64,000 nt of DNA from Posidonia oceanica (Eukaryota > Streptophyta > Magnoliopsida > Alismatales > Posidoniaceae): positions 17,130,001-17,194,000 of the forward strand of contig JAZBRS010000054.1 of NCBI GenBank assembly GCA_037176725.1, given 5' to 3'. Every line of letters starts with the position of its first letter. Within the stretch, counting starts at the first letter, position 1. The position numbers were made by a program, and so were the translations under genes. Of the stretch, positions 35,923 through 47,828 are shown in pieces. The notes under the pieces are model-generated. The model saw only the letters and a program-made list of their open reading frames with translations, ran no database searches and was not told the DNA's origin.

Positions 35923-36867
35923 TTGAGAATCACCTTCAGTTGTGATGTCATATATTTGATACTACAATTTAACCCCTTCATCATGAACAAAAAAAGGTAA
36001 TTTCTTTAACATCTGATCTTCAGTACTATGATCACTGTTCTGGTTGGTTAGCTTGCCTTTCAACTTTTTAGAATAGAGTTAACAATCCTGTGAATTTACC
36101 ATGCCTTGCAGAAGAAAATGTGATATCTTGTAGTTTCGTCACTTTCATGCTCATGGGACACATGAATGTTTCTATGAACTTGATCCCTGCAACTTTACCA
36201 AAGATAAGCAGAACAGCGTAACTGAGACACTGGTTTTTGTAACATAATATGTGGTGTAGAACAGTTAGACTAATGTGTTGATATATGTGTTAATGCACAT
36301 TATCTTTCTAATAGAAGATTTTCAGAGGTGAGAAATTCGAGACTTGGGAGGAATAGATAATAATTTACATAGTATATATCAAGGTTATCTTACATAATAT
36401 ATATGATAATTTTCAGTAAGCTGGGGCATTTGAGCGCCTAGGCGACATATATAAATTGAATAAAAATGGAAATTCCCCCATAATTTTCAGTAAGCTGGGG
36501 CATTTGAGCGCCTAGGCGACATATATAAATTGAATAAAAAAGGAAATTCCCCCTACATATTATATCATTTTATGCAATTATCTATTGATATATCCATTAG
36601 CTAGATTTAAATAAAATATAATGGGATTTCTAAATATGGAAAGAAAAGAAGAAGAGAGAAGATGTGGAATGGTCGAAAAAACACTGCCTGAGTGGCCGGA
36701 AACACCACCAGAGTGGTATGAAGAGGCTATCAAAGGGAGGAGAGTTGCTGGAGGAGCACGTAAAATTATTATATGGCTGGCGTTGAAATGCGTAATTTCT
36801 TATTATGCCTTGGTGCCCAAACTTGCGCCTTAATAAGTATGGTATATGTCTTTTGAAGGGATACAAG
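35923..36867. other. CTR1 3' flank
   Basis: Expected to contain the CTR1 3' UTR; no clear polyadenylation signal can be singled out. The frame at 36621-36833 (70 aa, PEWPETPPEWYEEAIKG) is unrecognised. Confidence 0.4.
36407..36554. repeat. 74-bp tandem duplication
   Basis: 36407-36480 and 36481-36554 are nearly identical, each with GGGGCATTTGAGCGCCTAGG. The near-identity implies a recent duplication. It is 0.5 kb beyond the CTR1 stop. Confidence 0.9.
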
Positions 36868-37040
36868 TAGTCGTGTAAAACGGGTCGGATCAACCCTGGG
36901 CCGCCCAACCTAACCCACGTAATCCGTGGGTCAGGCCGGTATGGGTCTGGGCCAGGCTGGGCCTGCTAAGTGGGCCTGCTGGATTCCAGCAAGGTCGAGT
37001 CGGGCTGGGAAAAAATAAATAAATAAATAAATAACCACAT

Positions 37041-37069
37041 CATAGCCGTTGCAAGTGGCAACGGCTATG
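37041..37069. repeat. Subterminal hairpin of the hAT element
   Basis: Perfect 12-bp inverted repeat with a 5-nt spacer, core CAACGGCT. A related pair occurs in the hAT MITE at 31734-31758, and CAACGG-type motifs recur near 63307-63373. It may be a transposase binding site; that is inference. Confidence 0.75.
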
Positions 37070-37539
37070 TGTGTGTTAGTCGTTACCAATGGCTACAAAC
37101 GGTTATTTTAATTAATTTATTTATTTATTCATTTTCTTTTCTCTTCTCTTCTCTTTATTTTCCTACAAATACCTACCATACCTCCATATTTTTTCACACA
37201 ACTCACTTTTCTCTCTTATTACAACACTCATAATTCTCACAATTCTCTCACTCATAATTCTCTCAAGTGGCCAATTCTCCCACACTCCAGTCTCCTGTCT
37301 GTTGATCTGTTCAATTGTTTTCTGGCTTTGCTACTACAGTGCTACTCTACTGATCTTTTGAGTTACAAAAATTCTCTACTTCTAATCCCTCCAATTTCTC
37401 TACTCTTACTCCCTTCATTTTTGGGTTTTGGGACTTTGGGTTAAGGATTTCATACATTAGTTATTACATCTGTTTTTCTCTATTGTTAAATTCTCTAGTC
37501 ATAATTTTCATCATTGTTTTCATACTTTAGATATTTATA

Positions 37540-39560
37540 ATGGAAAACATAGGAAGTTATGATTATATTCCAACCTAGGAGTCAGACCAGCTTCAATATT
37601 AAGACATCCCTACATAATTCACTGGCACAAAAAAACTTAGGAAACAGAATTCATGAGTTTGGGAACATATTACCATAGACCTTACAGATGAAAGTAGATG
37701 CTTTTGTAATTATTGTGGTTCGGGATACACTTGTCCTAGGGGTGGGGTATAGGTCACATAGCTAGATATTTACAAAAATGTATAGCTGCAAACAATAAAG
37801 AAGAAAATACAGATTTAAGACAATCAAAATTACACATAGGTTCAAGTGGTTTAGTAAATTGGAAATATAATGTAGAAGAAACAAAAGAACGTTTAATAAA
37901 ATATATAGTACAATATGAACAATCATTTTCATTATCAAAAAATAAAAAATTTGAATCTTGTATACAAGATTGTCTTAATTCACAATTTAAAAGTCATTCT
38001 AGAAACACTACAAAAAATATTATTCATAAAACATTTAAAAAAGATAAACAAAATATAATGAAAATATTTTTTAGTTTAGTATGTAAAGTATCATTAACTT
38101 TTGATGTTTGGATATGTCCTAATAATTTTCCATATCTATGTTTAACTGCACATTGGATAGACATAGAGTGGAATTTACAAAAAAGATTAATAGCTTTTAG
38201 AGTATTTGATCATCCATATACTGGTAAGGTTATAGTTAATATGTTAGAAAAAATTACTAAAAAATTTCATTTATATTATAAAATTAATACAATACCTTTT
38301 GATAATACTTCTAATAATAATGCTGCCATAGATTTATTAAAAAGAAATCTAAAATCAATATTAAATGGTGAAATCTTTCATTATAGGTGTTGTTGTCACA
38401 TATTAAATTTAATTGTACAATATTGTATATTTTACATTAGACTTTATATACAAAGTATAAGAACAGCTATTTTATTTATTCAAACATCACCTAAAAGATA
38501 TCAAAAATTTAGACATTTATGTTTAGAAAATTGTTTAAAATCTAAAAAATTTAAATTAGATATTCAACATATATGGAACTCAACTTATGATATGTTAAGT
38601 TAAAGTTTACCTTATAAGCATTTAATTACAGCATTTTATAATGCAAAATCTAATTATATGTTAAATGATGAAGATTGGCAAAATTTTCAAATAATTCATA
38701 CTTTTTTAGAACCTTTTTATAATACTACTAAACAATTATCTGGTCAATATTATCTTACTAGTAATTTAGTTTTAATTAATTTATTTAATATTACAAATAT
38801 TTTTCAGTAATATAGAGAAGTGCCAAGTTTTGTAAACATTATTCAAGTAATGCAACATAAATATAATAGTTATTAGGATGATCCTCCAATGTGGGCATGT
38901 TTAGCAATAATTATAAATCCTAGGCATAGACTTGTTAATTGTATGATACTTATAAATGATATTTTTAGTAACATGAATAAAAGTAACTTAATAGAAGAAT
39001 TTAATAATAAAATTAAGACTATTTTGTATACATTATTTGAAGAATATGTTAAAATTTATAGTGAAGGTAGTTCTAGTGCACCTAGATCTAGTACTGTAGG
39101 ACCACATAGTAGTAGCAGTATTGGTGGTTCATTTTGGAGTATATTATTAAATAAGAAAAAGGAAAAATATGTAAAATCATTAACAAAGAATGAATTAGAA
39201 AATTATTTAGAATGTGAATTTACATTTAGTGAATCAGAATTGAATAATTTATATATATTAAAGTGGTGGTCTAATATCGCAATTAGGCTTCCTATAGTTT
39301 CTAGAATGGTTAAAAATTTACTAACGATTCCAGTGTCTACTGTAGCGTTGGGGCCTGCATTTTCTGCAGGTAAAAGAGTTTTAAGTGATAGAAGATGTAA
39401 ATTATCAGAAAAGTCTGTAGAAGCCTCCGTGTGTTTGAAGGACCTGTACAATGCGGTTGATCGTCTTCAAGAACTCAACTTAAACAGTGATACTGAAAAC
39501 GACGAGATGGCATCAACTTCAACGGGCACGGGGACCGAAATGGACTCTACACATGATTAA
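37540..39560 (+). pseudogene. hAT (Ac-like) transposase, interrupted
   Basis: The start ATG at 37540 opens a degraded N-terminal BED zinc-finger region (CNYCGSGYTC near 37700). From 38058 one frame runs to 39560 with only nonsense breaks (38601, about 38808 and about 38875), plus a frame difference from the N-terminal part. The segment FDVWICPNNFPYLCLTAHWI fits the RNase H-like catalytic core, and a DNTSNNNAAIDLL block follows. The C-terminus has the dimerisation motif WWSNIAIRLPIVSRM...STVALGPAFSAGKRVLSDRR. One break (TAG before DDPPMW) fits a G-to-A change of a tryptophan codon. Not functional. Confidence 0.88.
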
Positions 39561-39983
39561 GAACTTAAGATGTAATTTTTTAAATATTTATGTAAAAAAA
39601 TTGTAAAGAGATGTAAAATTTTAAATATCAATATTTCAATTTTTTTATGTAATTTTCAATTTTTTTATGTAAAATTTTATATATCAATATCAAGCATTTA
39701 TCTTATGTAATTTTCAAATTTTTTTATGTATATATCAATATTTAATAAAAAAATTTATATTTTAAATTTATATTTTTTTAAAAAAAAATAGACCGAACGA
39801 ACTGGTCTGGTCCAACCGTGTGTCGTGGGCCGTGTCGGGTCAGCCAAATGCTTGACTAGGCTCGACTCGATTTGGCCCGATCTAGCAGGTGGCCCGGTCC
39901 GACCCGGATCAAGTCCGGCCAGACTTGAAAAAAATCGGACCGGACTGGTCCGGCCCGAACCGGTTTACAAGTCTAGATGCAAG

Positions 39984-41942
39984 CCCCTAGAAAAGGTTTA
40001 GAGTGGCTTGGAGGAAATCAACTGGTTTGAATTTGTTCAACTCCGATGCTCTCTTAGGATGGAGATCACAGTATTCTTTATAATCGTAGTTGCATCCTCA
40101 TGACTGCTAAAGTGTCTTGAAAAATTTACAATAAGTTGCTTTGTGTTAAACATAGGTCCTTTTTCTGTCAATTTTCCTTCCATGAGAAATTTAACATCGA
40201 GGGTTCTGTTGCTTAGGCAGCTGGGGACTGTTCACTCGAATTAAAGCCCACAAACCCTGCTTCAATAGGATGGAATGATGCTCTAGTATCTTGTCTACGA
40301 GAATGTTTTTTGTAAGCCAGTTTTGAACTTGACAATGTGGATATGTTAACCACACCTGCAATTCTGAAATCCATTTTGCAGGGCAATATTATTGATGGTT
40401 ACACGTCGTTCTCCTGTAGGATTCACATCATAAGGTTAGTAGTGCATTTCAAGTGTCCCACGTCCAAGCAATCCTAGATTAATGAAGCAAAACTTGTTAT
40501 GTTCAGCATGATTATTAATTGTTGTACGATATTAATTAGTAGAGAACGGGAACATCCGTGCAGATGTCCATCACTCTTTATAATTGTGTCAGCGTCTGTC
40601 CACGTCTTTATAATTGAAGATATTTTTTTTGTAAATAATGAAGCAAAACTTTATACATGTGATCACTTGGATTCACGACCCATATAGAAAACCATTCTCA
40701 ACTTTAATTGACATCTTCCAGTGTAAATAGCAATTTACTGCAATGTATTAACTGTGTGAGCATTGTTGACATCTTCCAGTGTTAAATATTTTGGTTATTT
40801 CATCTTCTAGCATCAGTAAACCACAGAGCCCCAGGTGGACAACAAAAACACAGTTTTTGGGCACTTTGAAATAAGAGTGCACATCGGTTTGATTCTAATT
40901 GGTGCGAAGTCGTAGACTGAAACTGAATCATATTTGAACGGTTTTGAGAAAAATTCAAACGTCGAGTTGCTGAAGTTCAGTTCGATTTGTGGTTTCCCAT
41001 TTACAAGTAGGAGTACAGGCACAATAAATTGACAAGCATTTATAATTACGAATATGTAATAAAATAGCATATATTTTGACGTTCACTGCAAGAATGTAAA
41101 CGCTCCGGAGAGCTCTTATCTCGAGTAGGACAACAACCACGGACCAAACAGCAATAGAAATCAGATTACTGGGAAAAGAAAAGAAACACGACTCCTTCGC
41201 ACAGATTACGGATGAAAAGTTGAAAGCCGTAGTATCTCAAGTGCAAGCAAGTGTAGATTAGAGGCAAGCAAAGGAGCAAGCTCAATTTTTTATCATTTCT
41301 TATTAAAACAAACACAAGCACAACAAAATTCAGAAAATTGTAGCCACTAATCCTATTGAAAACGGATCAAGGGTTACCAAACGGGTTTACTTATAACTCG
41401 ATCCATTGATATTCTTACTAAAATGAACTGCAATTAATCCCATCCTAAATTACATACGCATTAGCGGTTGGTTCTCTGGAAGTGGAGCGGATAATTACGC
41501 ACATGGACAGAAAGCTTGTTGCTGTTGGATGGCACAGACGAGATTCCCTTTGGAGTCACACCTTCCAGTTGTATTAAATTACGGATGGTACCATTTACTC
41601 TCTTCTATCTCCCACCTTCTGATACATACACTTAGGATGGAGGAGCGAAATGAGATGACGAATTATCATCGTTATAAATTATCAGTAGAGAAATAAAAAG
41701 AGGAGAGAAATATAGACTGCTTTTTTTATTTTATTTTTTTGCAAAATTTAGTGTTAATAATCAATCTTCGTTACGACCACAAACAAAACACGAATACTCC
41801 TCTCTCTCATTTCTCTTTCTCTCTCTAGGGCTTCCTCCTTCGATTTCCCTGATTATTATTGTTTTGCTCATCGCAAGCTCTCTAGGGTTTCAGTCTCGTG
41901 CTTCGCGTCGTCTTCTACTTCCTCTTTTCTCTCTCTCTCTCG
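39984..41942. other. Intergenic region and PCFS4 promoter
   Basis: No gene recognised. 40870-41010 resembles the edge of a hAT-like repeat (GTGCACATCGGTTTGATTC) without a partner end. 41790-41940 is pyrimidine-rich (CTCTCT runs, CTCTAGGGTTTCAG), typical of a plant core promoter and leader for the gene that follows. Confidence 0.45.
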
Positions 41943-41984
41943 ATGCGTCGCCCATCTGATTCCATTCACAGAGTGGTGTGGTAG
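41943..41984 (+). other. Short upstream frame before PCFS4
   Basis: ATG at 41943 opens 13 codons ending in TAG at 41982-41984, only 5 nt before the proposed start at 41990. If transcribed, it would force reinitiation or leaky scanning. Confidence 0.4.
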
Positions 41985-41989
41985 AAGAG

Positions 41990-44900
41990 ATGGAAATGGA
42001 CAGCTCCCGTGGTTCTAGCAGTAGTAGATCCCTCGACCGCTCCAGACAGCCCACGGCTGCCCCTGTCAAGAAGCCCAGATTAGCCCCAGACGACGCCAAC
42101 ACCATCGTCCCCACTGCCAAAGCTCGCGCCTTTCCGCCCAGACCTACTGTGCCAGACCCCAGGTTGAGGTCTACTACTTCTTCTTCTACTGAAAGGGAAA
42201 GGGATGTCGCCACTGCCAAAGGAGGAGGACCCGCTTCTTACCAGCAGATGCAGGAGCTTGTGGCCCAGTACAACACCGCGCTTGCCGAATTGACCTTCAA
42301 CTCCAAGCCCATCATCACCAATTTGACCATCATTGCCGGCGAGAACCTTCTTGCCGCCAAGGGGATTGCAGCCACCATCTGTGCCAATATCCTTGAGGTG
42401 ATCGCATCCACTTCATTGCATTGGCCTGCCTCTTTCTACATCATCGTCATCAACACAACGGACTTGCTAACTTTACAAGTCACTACGCATATTTGTCTCT
42501 TATCCTTCTCTAAACACTCTCCCCTTCTCTCCTACTCTATCCAAAGATAAAAAGGAATCACCTCTCTCCTTCTTCACGACCTAATCAAGCCGATTTTCTC
42601 TCTTGTACAGATGACTTTTTGCTAATGAAACACTCAGTCCTAGTTGATTTTGTTTCTTAAAAGTTGTGCATTCGCTATATCATAGACATCTATTGTGCTT
42701 ACCATGATGATTGAAAGGATAAGCACCGGCATGCACCATTTACACAAGCTAATAATCAGGAGATTATCTCCATTTTTTTGACGGCCAATATGAAGAAAGT
42801 TGCTCATGATTCAAAATTTTGAAATAAACATGCCGTACTTGTGGTGGTAAAAGCTGTGCAAGTATGGAATGATTGTGTAGCAGCGAATGTTTCAGTGATT
42901 ATAGTTTATGTGTCCAATGTTATGATGAACCCCTGGGACTGGCATCCTAGTCTCTGGGGAATCAAAGTAAATGCTATTGTTTGCTCAGAGTAACAATTTG
43001 GTGATTCTTCTATGGCTCAATTTGATCAATGAAGTTCATAAAACAAAATAGTCAGTGATGGTGTTAGAATTTGGAATTCATTTGGGCGATACAAATATTA
43101 TCAATGCACATAACATTCTGATGAAATGGAAGTGAACCAAAGAAGTCAAATTTGGAAATGAAATTAAGAAAATTATGTCAGGAGCTTACATCTTATCATT
43201 GCTCGTGATACCTTTTTCAATACTATTGCAGGCAGTTTACTGAAGTTCATGCACTGGAAAACCCATCCGTAATTGAAACGAAGGAAAAGAGGAAGTGAAT
43301 TAGAATAAGTTCCTTGCTTGCCACACGATGTTAGCATTGTATTTTAGTTTTTTCAGTCAACACTACCCTGTTTGTGTCTTCTCCTTTTTTAACTTTTACT
43401 ATCAAGCAGATCCAAACATGTTTAGTGATGATTGATGTTCATAATGTGCTACTTATTTGAATTTACGCTAACCTATGATTTGCGATCAGATAATTTGGCT
43501 GCTGCAGCATTTTCTGTATGTTAATTAGTTTGTTGAGTCCATTTACTCTATATACTTTCTCATGGTGATCATTTTCATGGAATAGTGATTATTGCTGATA
43601 AAAAATGATAATCATATTATTCAAAGTATTATGTGGTTTTGCTTTTGAAAGATCTTGCATGCCGTATATTTAAAAAGTTTGCACTAATGCAGGTTCCAAG
43701 CGAGCAAAAGTTGCCGTCTTTGTATCTTCTAGATAGTATTGTAAAGAACATTGGAAGGGATTACATTAAATATTTTGCTGCCCGTCTGCCTGAGGTCAGC
43801 TTGTCATTGCCGTCGAATTTCAATTTGAAAATCGTCTGTATTTTCTTATATGGAACTAGTATTCCTAAATTCCATGTCATATAGAAAGAATATATAGAAT
43901 TGTGATTCTATAATAATATTATTATATTGGTTCCTGAAAACACTCTAGTGAGTGAAAATGGTAACCTCGAGGTAATGTTTGCATTGAACTTTGTTTGAGA
44001 CTATCATTCTGACTTCTTGTTATTTTTCATAAACTTTGATCCATTCTCATCATTATATTCCTTTGTCCTTACTTTGACAAATCTTTCTATGACTCCCCCA
44101 CTCTCATATATTTAAAGGATTTGTTTGTGACAGACCATTTCGGATTTAGCATTTGAGTAATGGTCATTGGTCAGATAAATCTTTTCATATGTTACTCGGT
44201 TTTGATATAATTTTGATCTTATTTATTAGTGGGAATACAATGGCTTTCTCTGATTTTTCGCATTGGTTTCAATCCAAGGAGTTTTAGTTTTGCTGTTTTT
44301 TCCTGTTAATATTATCAATGCCTGTTCACTTTGTTGCAAACCATGATGCCTTTGTTTTTTAGGTATTCTGCAAGGCCTATAAACAGGTTGATTCTTCAAT
44401 ACATCCAGGGATGAGACATCTTTTTGGAACTTGGAAAGGTGTTTTTCCTCCTGCAACACTTCAATTTATTGAAAAAGACCTTGGCTTTTCCTCTATCGTG
44501 AATGGTTCATCTACTGGGGGTACCACTGCTAGGACTGATTCTCAAACACAGCGTCCTCCTCATAGCATTCACGTTAATCCAAAATACTTAGAAGCAAGAC
44601 ATCTCCTTCAACAGTCAAACCGGGTATGAATGATTGTTTTTACATGTGATTTCTGTATCGTTATTTTTCATATGAGGATGTTGATCTTACAACAAGGGAA
44701 TCTATGATGTGGACATTTTCTTGCTCATCATTCTTCATAAAGTTTCAATAATGAAACATTTCAATGGTTCAAGAAAATTAATTACCTTTATTTCAAAAAC
44801 CGTTACTGTGCCAACATAAGCTAGTTTGAATATTATGTCGAAATCAGCTTTTCTTGCACTACTGTCTGACCATATTGTTATTTGTATGTCTACTGAAGAC

Positions 44901-47828
44901 AAAGGGAGTAAGCAGCAAAGAGGACAACATTGTTGACGATATAGAGAGGCCTGACAGGGCATCTGCGTCTGGAAGTATGAGGCAGTGGACTGATCCATCA
45001 ACAAAGGTGTGGATGTGAAGCTTTCAGATTCGTCATCCTTATATAGTTAGCAACATAACCTTTTCTGATTCGTTTTCCCTTATTTATAGAAAAAAGGTGG
45101 ATTCTCCTGCTACATGAACCTCATTTTGTTAAATGTTGCAGAATATTCATCGTCCTCCTAGGGAGTTACCAAAAGAGCCTTCGCCCGAAAAGAGCCCTAG
45201 TTTGAGTTACGGAAACGACAAATATGTCTCTGATCTTTCTCGGTATTCTGACTTGAAATCCGGAAGAAGCAGCAAAAAGATCACAGAACAAACTGGGTTT
45301 GATGTCCCTTGGTATGAGATTGGCAGCAGAAGCCCTGAGGTATCTATCAACCAGAGGTGTAAATCTGATTCTTATGCACAAGGAAGTTATATAGCATCCA
45401 GATCTTCACAAGCTGTCGATCAACAACTTACCATAAATAAGAGTTTTGCGAACAAAAGAAATCAAGTGTCATCTAGGAACTGGAAGAATTCTGAGGAGGA
45501 AGAATACATGTGGGATGATATGAACTCTAAGTTGACAGGTCATGGGGTGAATATTGACTCCGCAAAAGGTGGTTGGGATTCCGATGATGCAAAAAAGCAT
45601 GCTAGCCTGCAAAGAGACAAATGGACAGGCAGTCAATGGAACAAACTTGACCCGTATGGTCAATTTGATAAGACTTCAGCGGAAGATAGAGCTCCTTATT
45701 ATAGGGTACACTCCGTTAAATCTTGTTCTTTATGCCTTTGTTTTGTTTTCATTTTGTTTTTTTGGGGGGTGGGTGGGTGAATGCACGAATCATCAATGAA
45801 ATCACTAAATTACTTCCTATTTCACCCCTCATACTTCATCGTCCAAAGTTGAAGATGTAGTTTTTTTATGGATCATTTATAATATCTAGAATGATCTTTA
45901 TTCGCAGGATTATTCTGGAATACCAGGACTGATCTTCATTTCCTTGCATGCAGGACATTGAAGAACACCACCTTCAGTCACCTGCTCAACATGATTCTGG
46001 CTTAAGAACCCATAAAGAGGATTCTTCAGATTCTTTAACCATGGGAGGATCCTGGTTAGGTCATCGGAGCTCATCCACAAGGCAATATCAAGAACCGCAG
46101 TTAGGCACTGCTTTTGGCCATACAAGCATTACTTCAAGATTTTCAAGCCAGATAGAAGGCCATCAGGTTCCTCTTAGTAGTGGATCGTCTACAAGTATGG
46201 GTTCATCTTTCGGGAAGTTTGGAATGCGTTCCCATGAAGGCCTTCCAGCTGCAGTTGTTAACTCTGGCATAGGATCTTCTTCTTTTTCTCATTCAACACC
46301 TTCATTTGCATCAATTCAAAATCCAAAAGCACATGGTTTGGCAGTCCATGAGTATCAGCAATCCCAGCCATCACCTCAAACAAATAAAAAACTTGTGCAG
46401 ATTTTAGGGCAGTTGAGTCACATTGCACCATCAAAACTCACCTCAAATTCTTTCTCCACCATTCCTTCAAATCAGATTGAGCAGTCTTATACACTTCCAA
46501 ATTTACAGCCAGCATTATCTCAGAGTTCTCACCACATCAATACCTCGTCAGCTTCTTCCATACCTTATCCTGATATGTTAAAGTATGCTCCCCTCTTGCA
46601 GCAACCTCCTGATAAATCACCTCAGCAAGTAGAAGCACAGCCCCAACCATCAACTGAGACCGAGAGACAATCAAGTGATTTGTCTGCACCTTTCAATTCA
46701 AAAGATCCGGATATTGAGAGCTCAGGACAATCTAGTGCATCGAGCTTACTGGCTGCTATAATGAATAGTGGAGTTATTTCAAATAGTCCAGCCAGATCTT
46801 TACAAAATTTCAACATCCAGCCCCCTCTACCTAGTGGACCACCTCCTGTCCAAGTGACTGCATCTTCTACTCCTTTGGATCAATTTTCTCTGGCAACGGA
46901 CACTATGCCCGTTGTATCTCGTGTTAATACACCACCTCTGGCAACAAATTCTGCTAGAGCAGTACAACCCCCGCTGCCACCTGGTCCTCCACCTTCTTCG
47001 ACTTTGGCATCATCCATCACTAATACAGTTGGCATCAACTCCAATCCCCTTTCCAGCCTTTTGAAATCATTAGTTGCAAAGGGCTTGATATCTTCAACTG
47101 CTGATGAACCACCTTCTACTAGTGCTCATATGCCTAATCAGCTGCCAAGTCAAGATCCTTCTACTAGTGCTCATTCTGCTTCAGTGCCTGATGCTTCAAG
47201 CACTCCGTCCTCTGTTAGTCAGTTATCTTTACCTGAATATCCCCAAGTAAAAGATGTTGCTTTAGCACAAAATGCAGCTGCAGATTTTAAGGATTTAATT
47301 GGCCTTGAATTCAAACCAGAAGTCATAAGAAGGCTTCATCCTGTTGTAATCGATGCTTTGTTTGACGACCTGAAGCATCAATGCAGAACATGTGGTATGC
47401 GATTCCAACTACAAGACCAGCTTACTAAACACATTGCTTGGCATGATTCTAGAAAGCTTGATTCAGATACTTCAAATAGAACTTCTCGGAAATGGTACAT
47501 AAATTTGAGTGACTGCACTGCTCATAATATGGAAGCATCTTCTGCACTGATGGACATTGATTTGGTAGAACCAACAGATGCAAGTTCAGAAAAATGTGAA
47601 CCAATGGTTCCTGCTGATGAAAGTCAGAGCATATGTGCACTTTGTGGAGAACCATTTGAAGATTTTTATTGCCATGTGAGGAATGAGTGGATGTACAAAG
47701 GAACAACATATATGAAGCAACCAGTTGGTAAAGGAAATCCATTAAGCTTGGATGGGAGTGGGTTGTCAGGCCTCATTGTGCATGCAAAATGCATACAGAG
47801 ACGACCATTTGATGATACCAAACCTTGA
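41990..47828 (+). CDS. PCFS4: PCF11-like pre-mRNA cleavage/polyadenylation factor
   Basis: Nuclear 3'-end processing factor that binds the RNA polymerase II C-terminal domain. In Arabidopsis PCFS4 promotes FCA alternative polyadenylation and flowering. Exons, all phase 0: 41990-42397, 43693-43794, 44363-44623, 44899-45006, 45142-45705, 45954-47828; 1105 aa. The CTD-interacting domain spans about residues 80-215 ([54 protein letters not shown]). The long middle is Ser/Pro/Gln-rich. [15 protein letters not shown] precedes the C-terminal block [22 protein letters not shown]2H2-like finger CRTCGMRF...HIAWH starts near residue 958, and a second zinc site [11 protein letters not shown]...VHAKC near 1042. 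I chose ATG 41990 because the longer open frame to 41978 begins with GTG. A paralogue of the PCFS group other than PCFS4 cannot be excluded. Confidence 0.93.

Larger units (their letters stand above)
36868..39975 (+). mobile_element. hAT transposon, full-length but inactive
   Basis: Ends are TAGTCGTGTAAAACGGG and, reversed, TAGACTTGTAAACCGGTTC. Flanked by GATACAAG (36860-36867) and GATGCAAG (39976-39983), an 8-bp duplication with one mismatch. The element is 3108 bp, the usual size of an autonomous plant hAT. Both subterminal zones are rich in GGGCCGG-type repeats. A 12-bp-stem palindrome CATAGCCGTTGC/GCAACGGCTATG lies at 37041-37069. It encodes a broken transposase. Confidence 0.92.

Noticed and set aside
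40870..41010. Possible hAT MITE (GTGCACATCGGTTTGATTC)
   Set aside because: No matching inverted end and no 8-bp duplication could be found around it.
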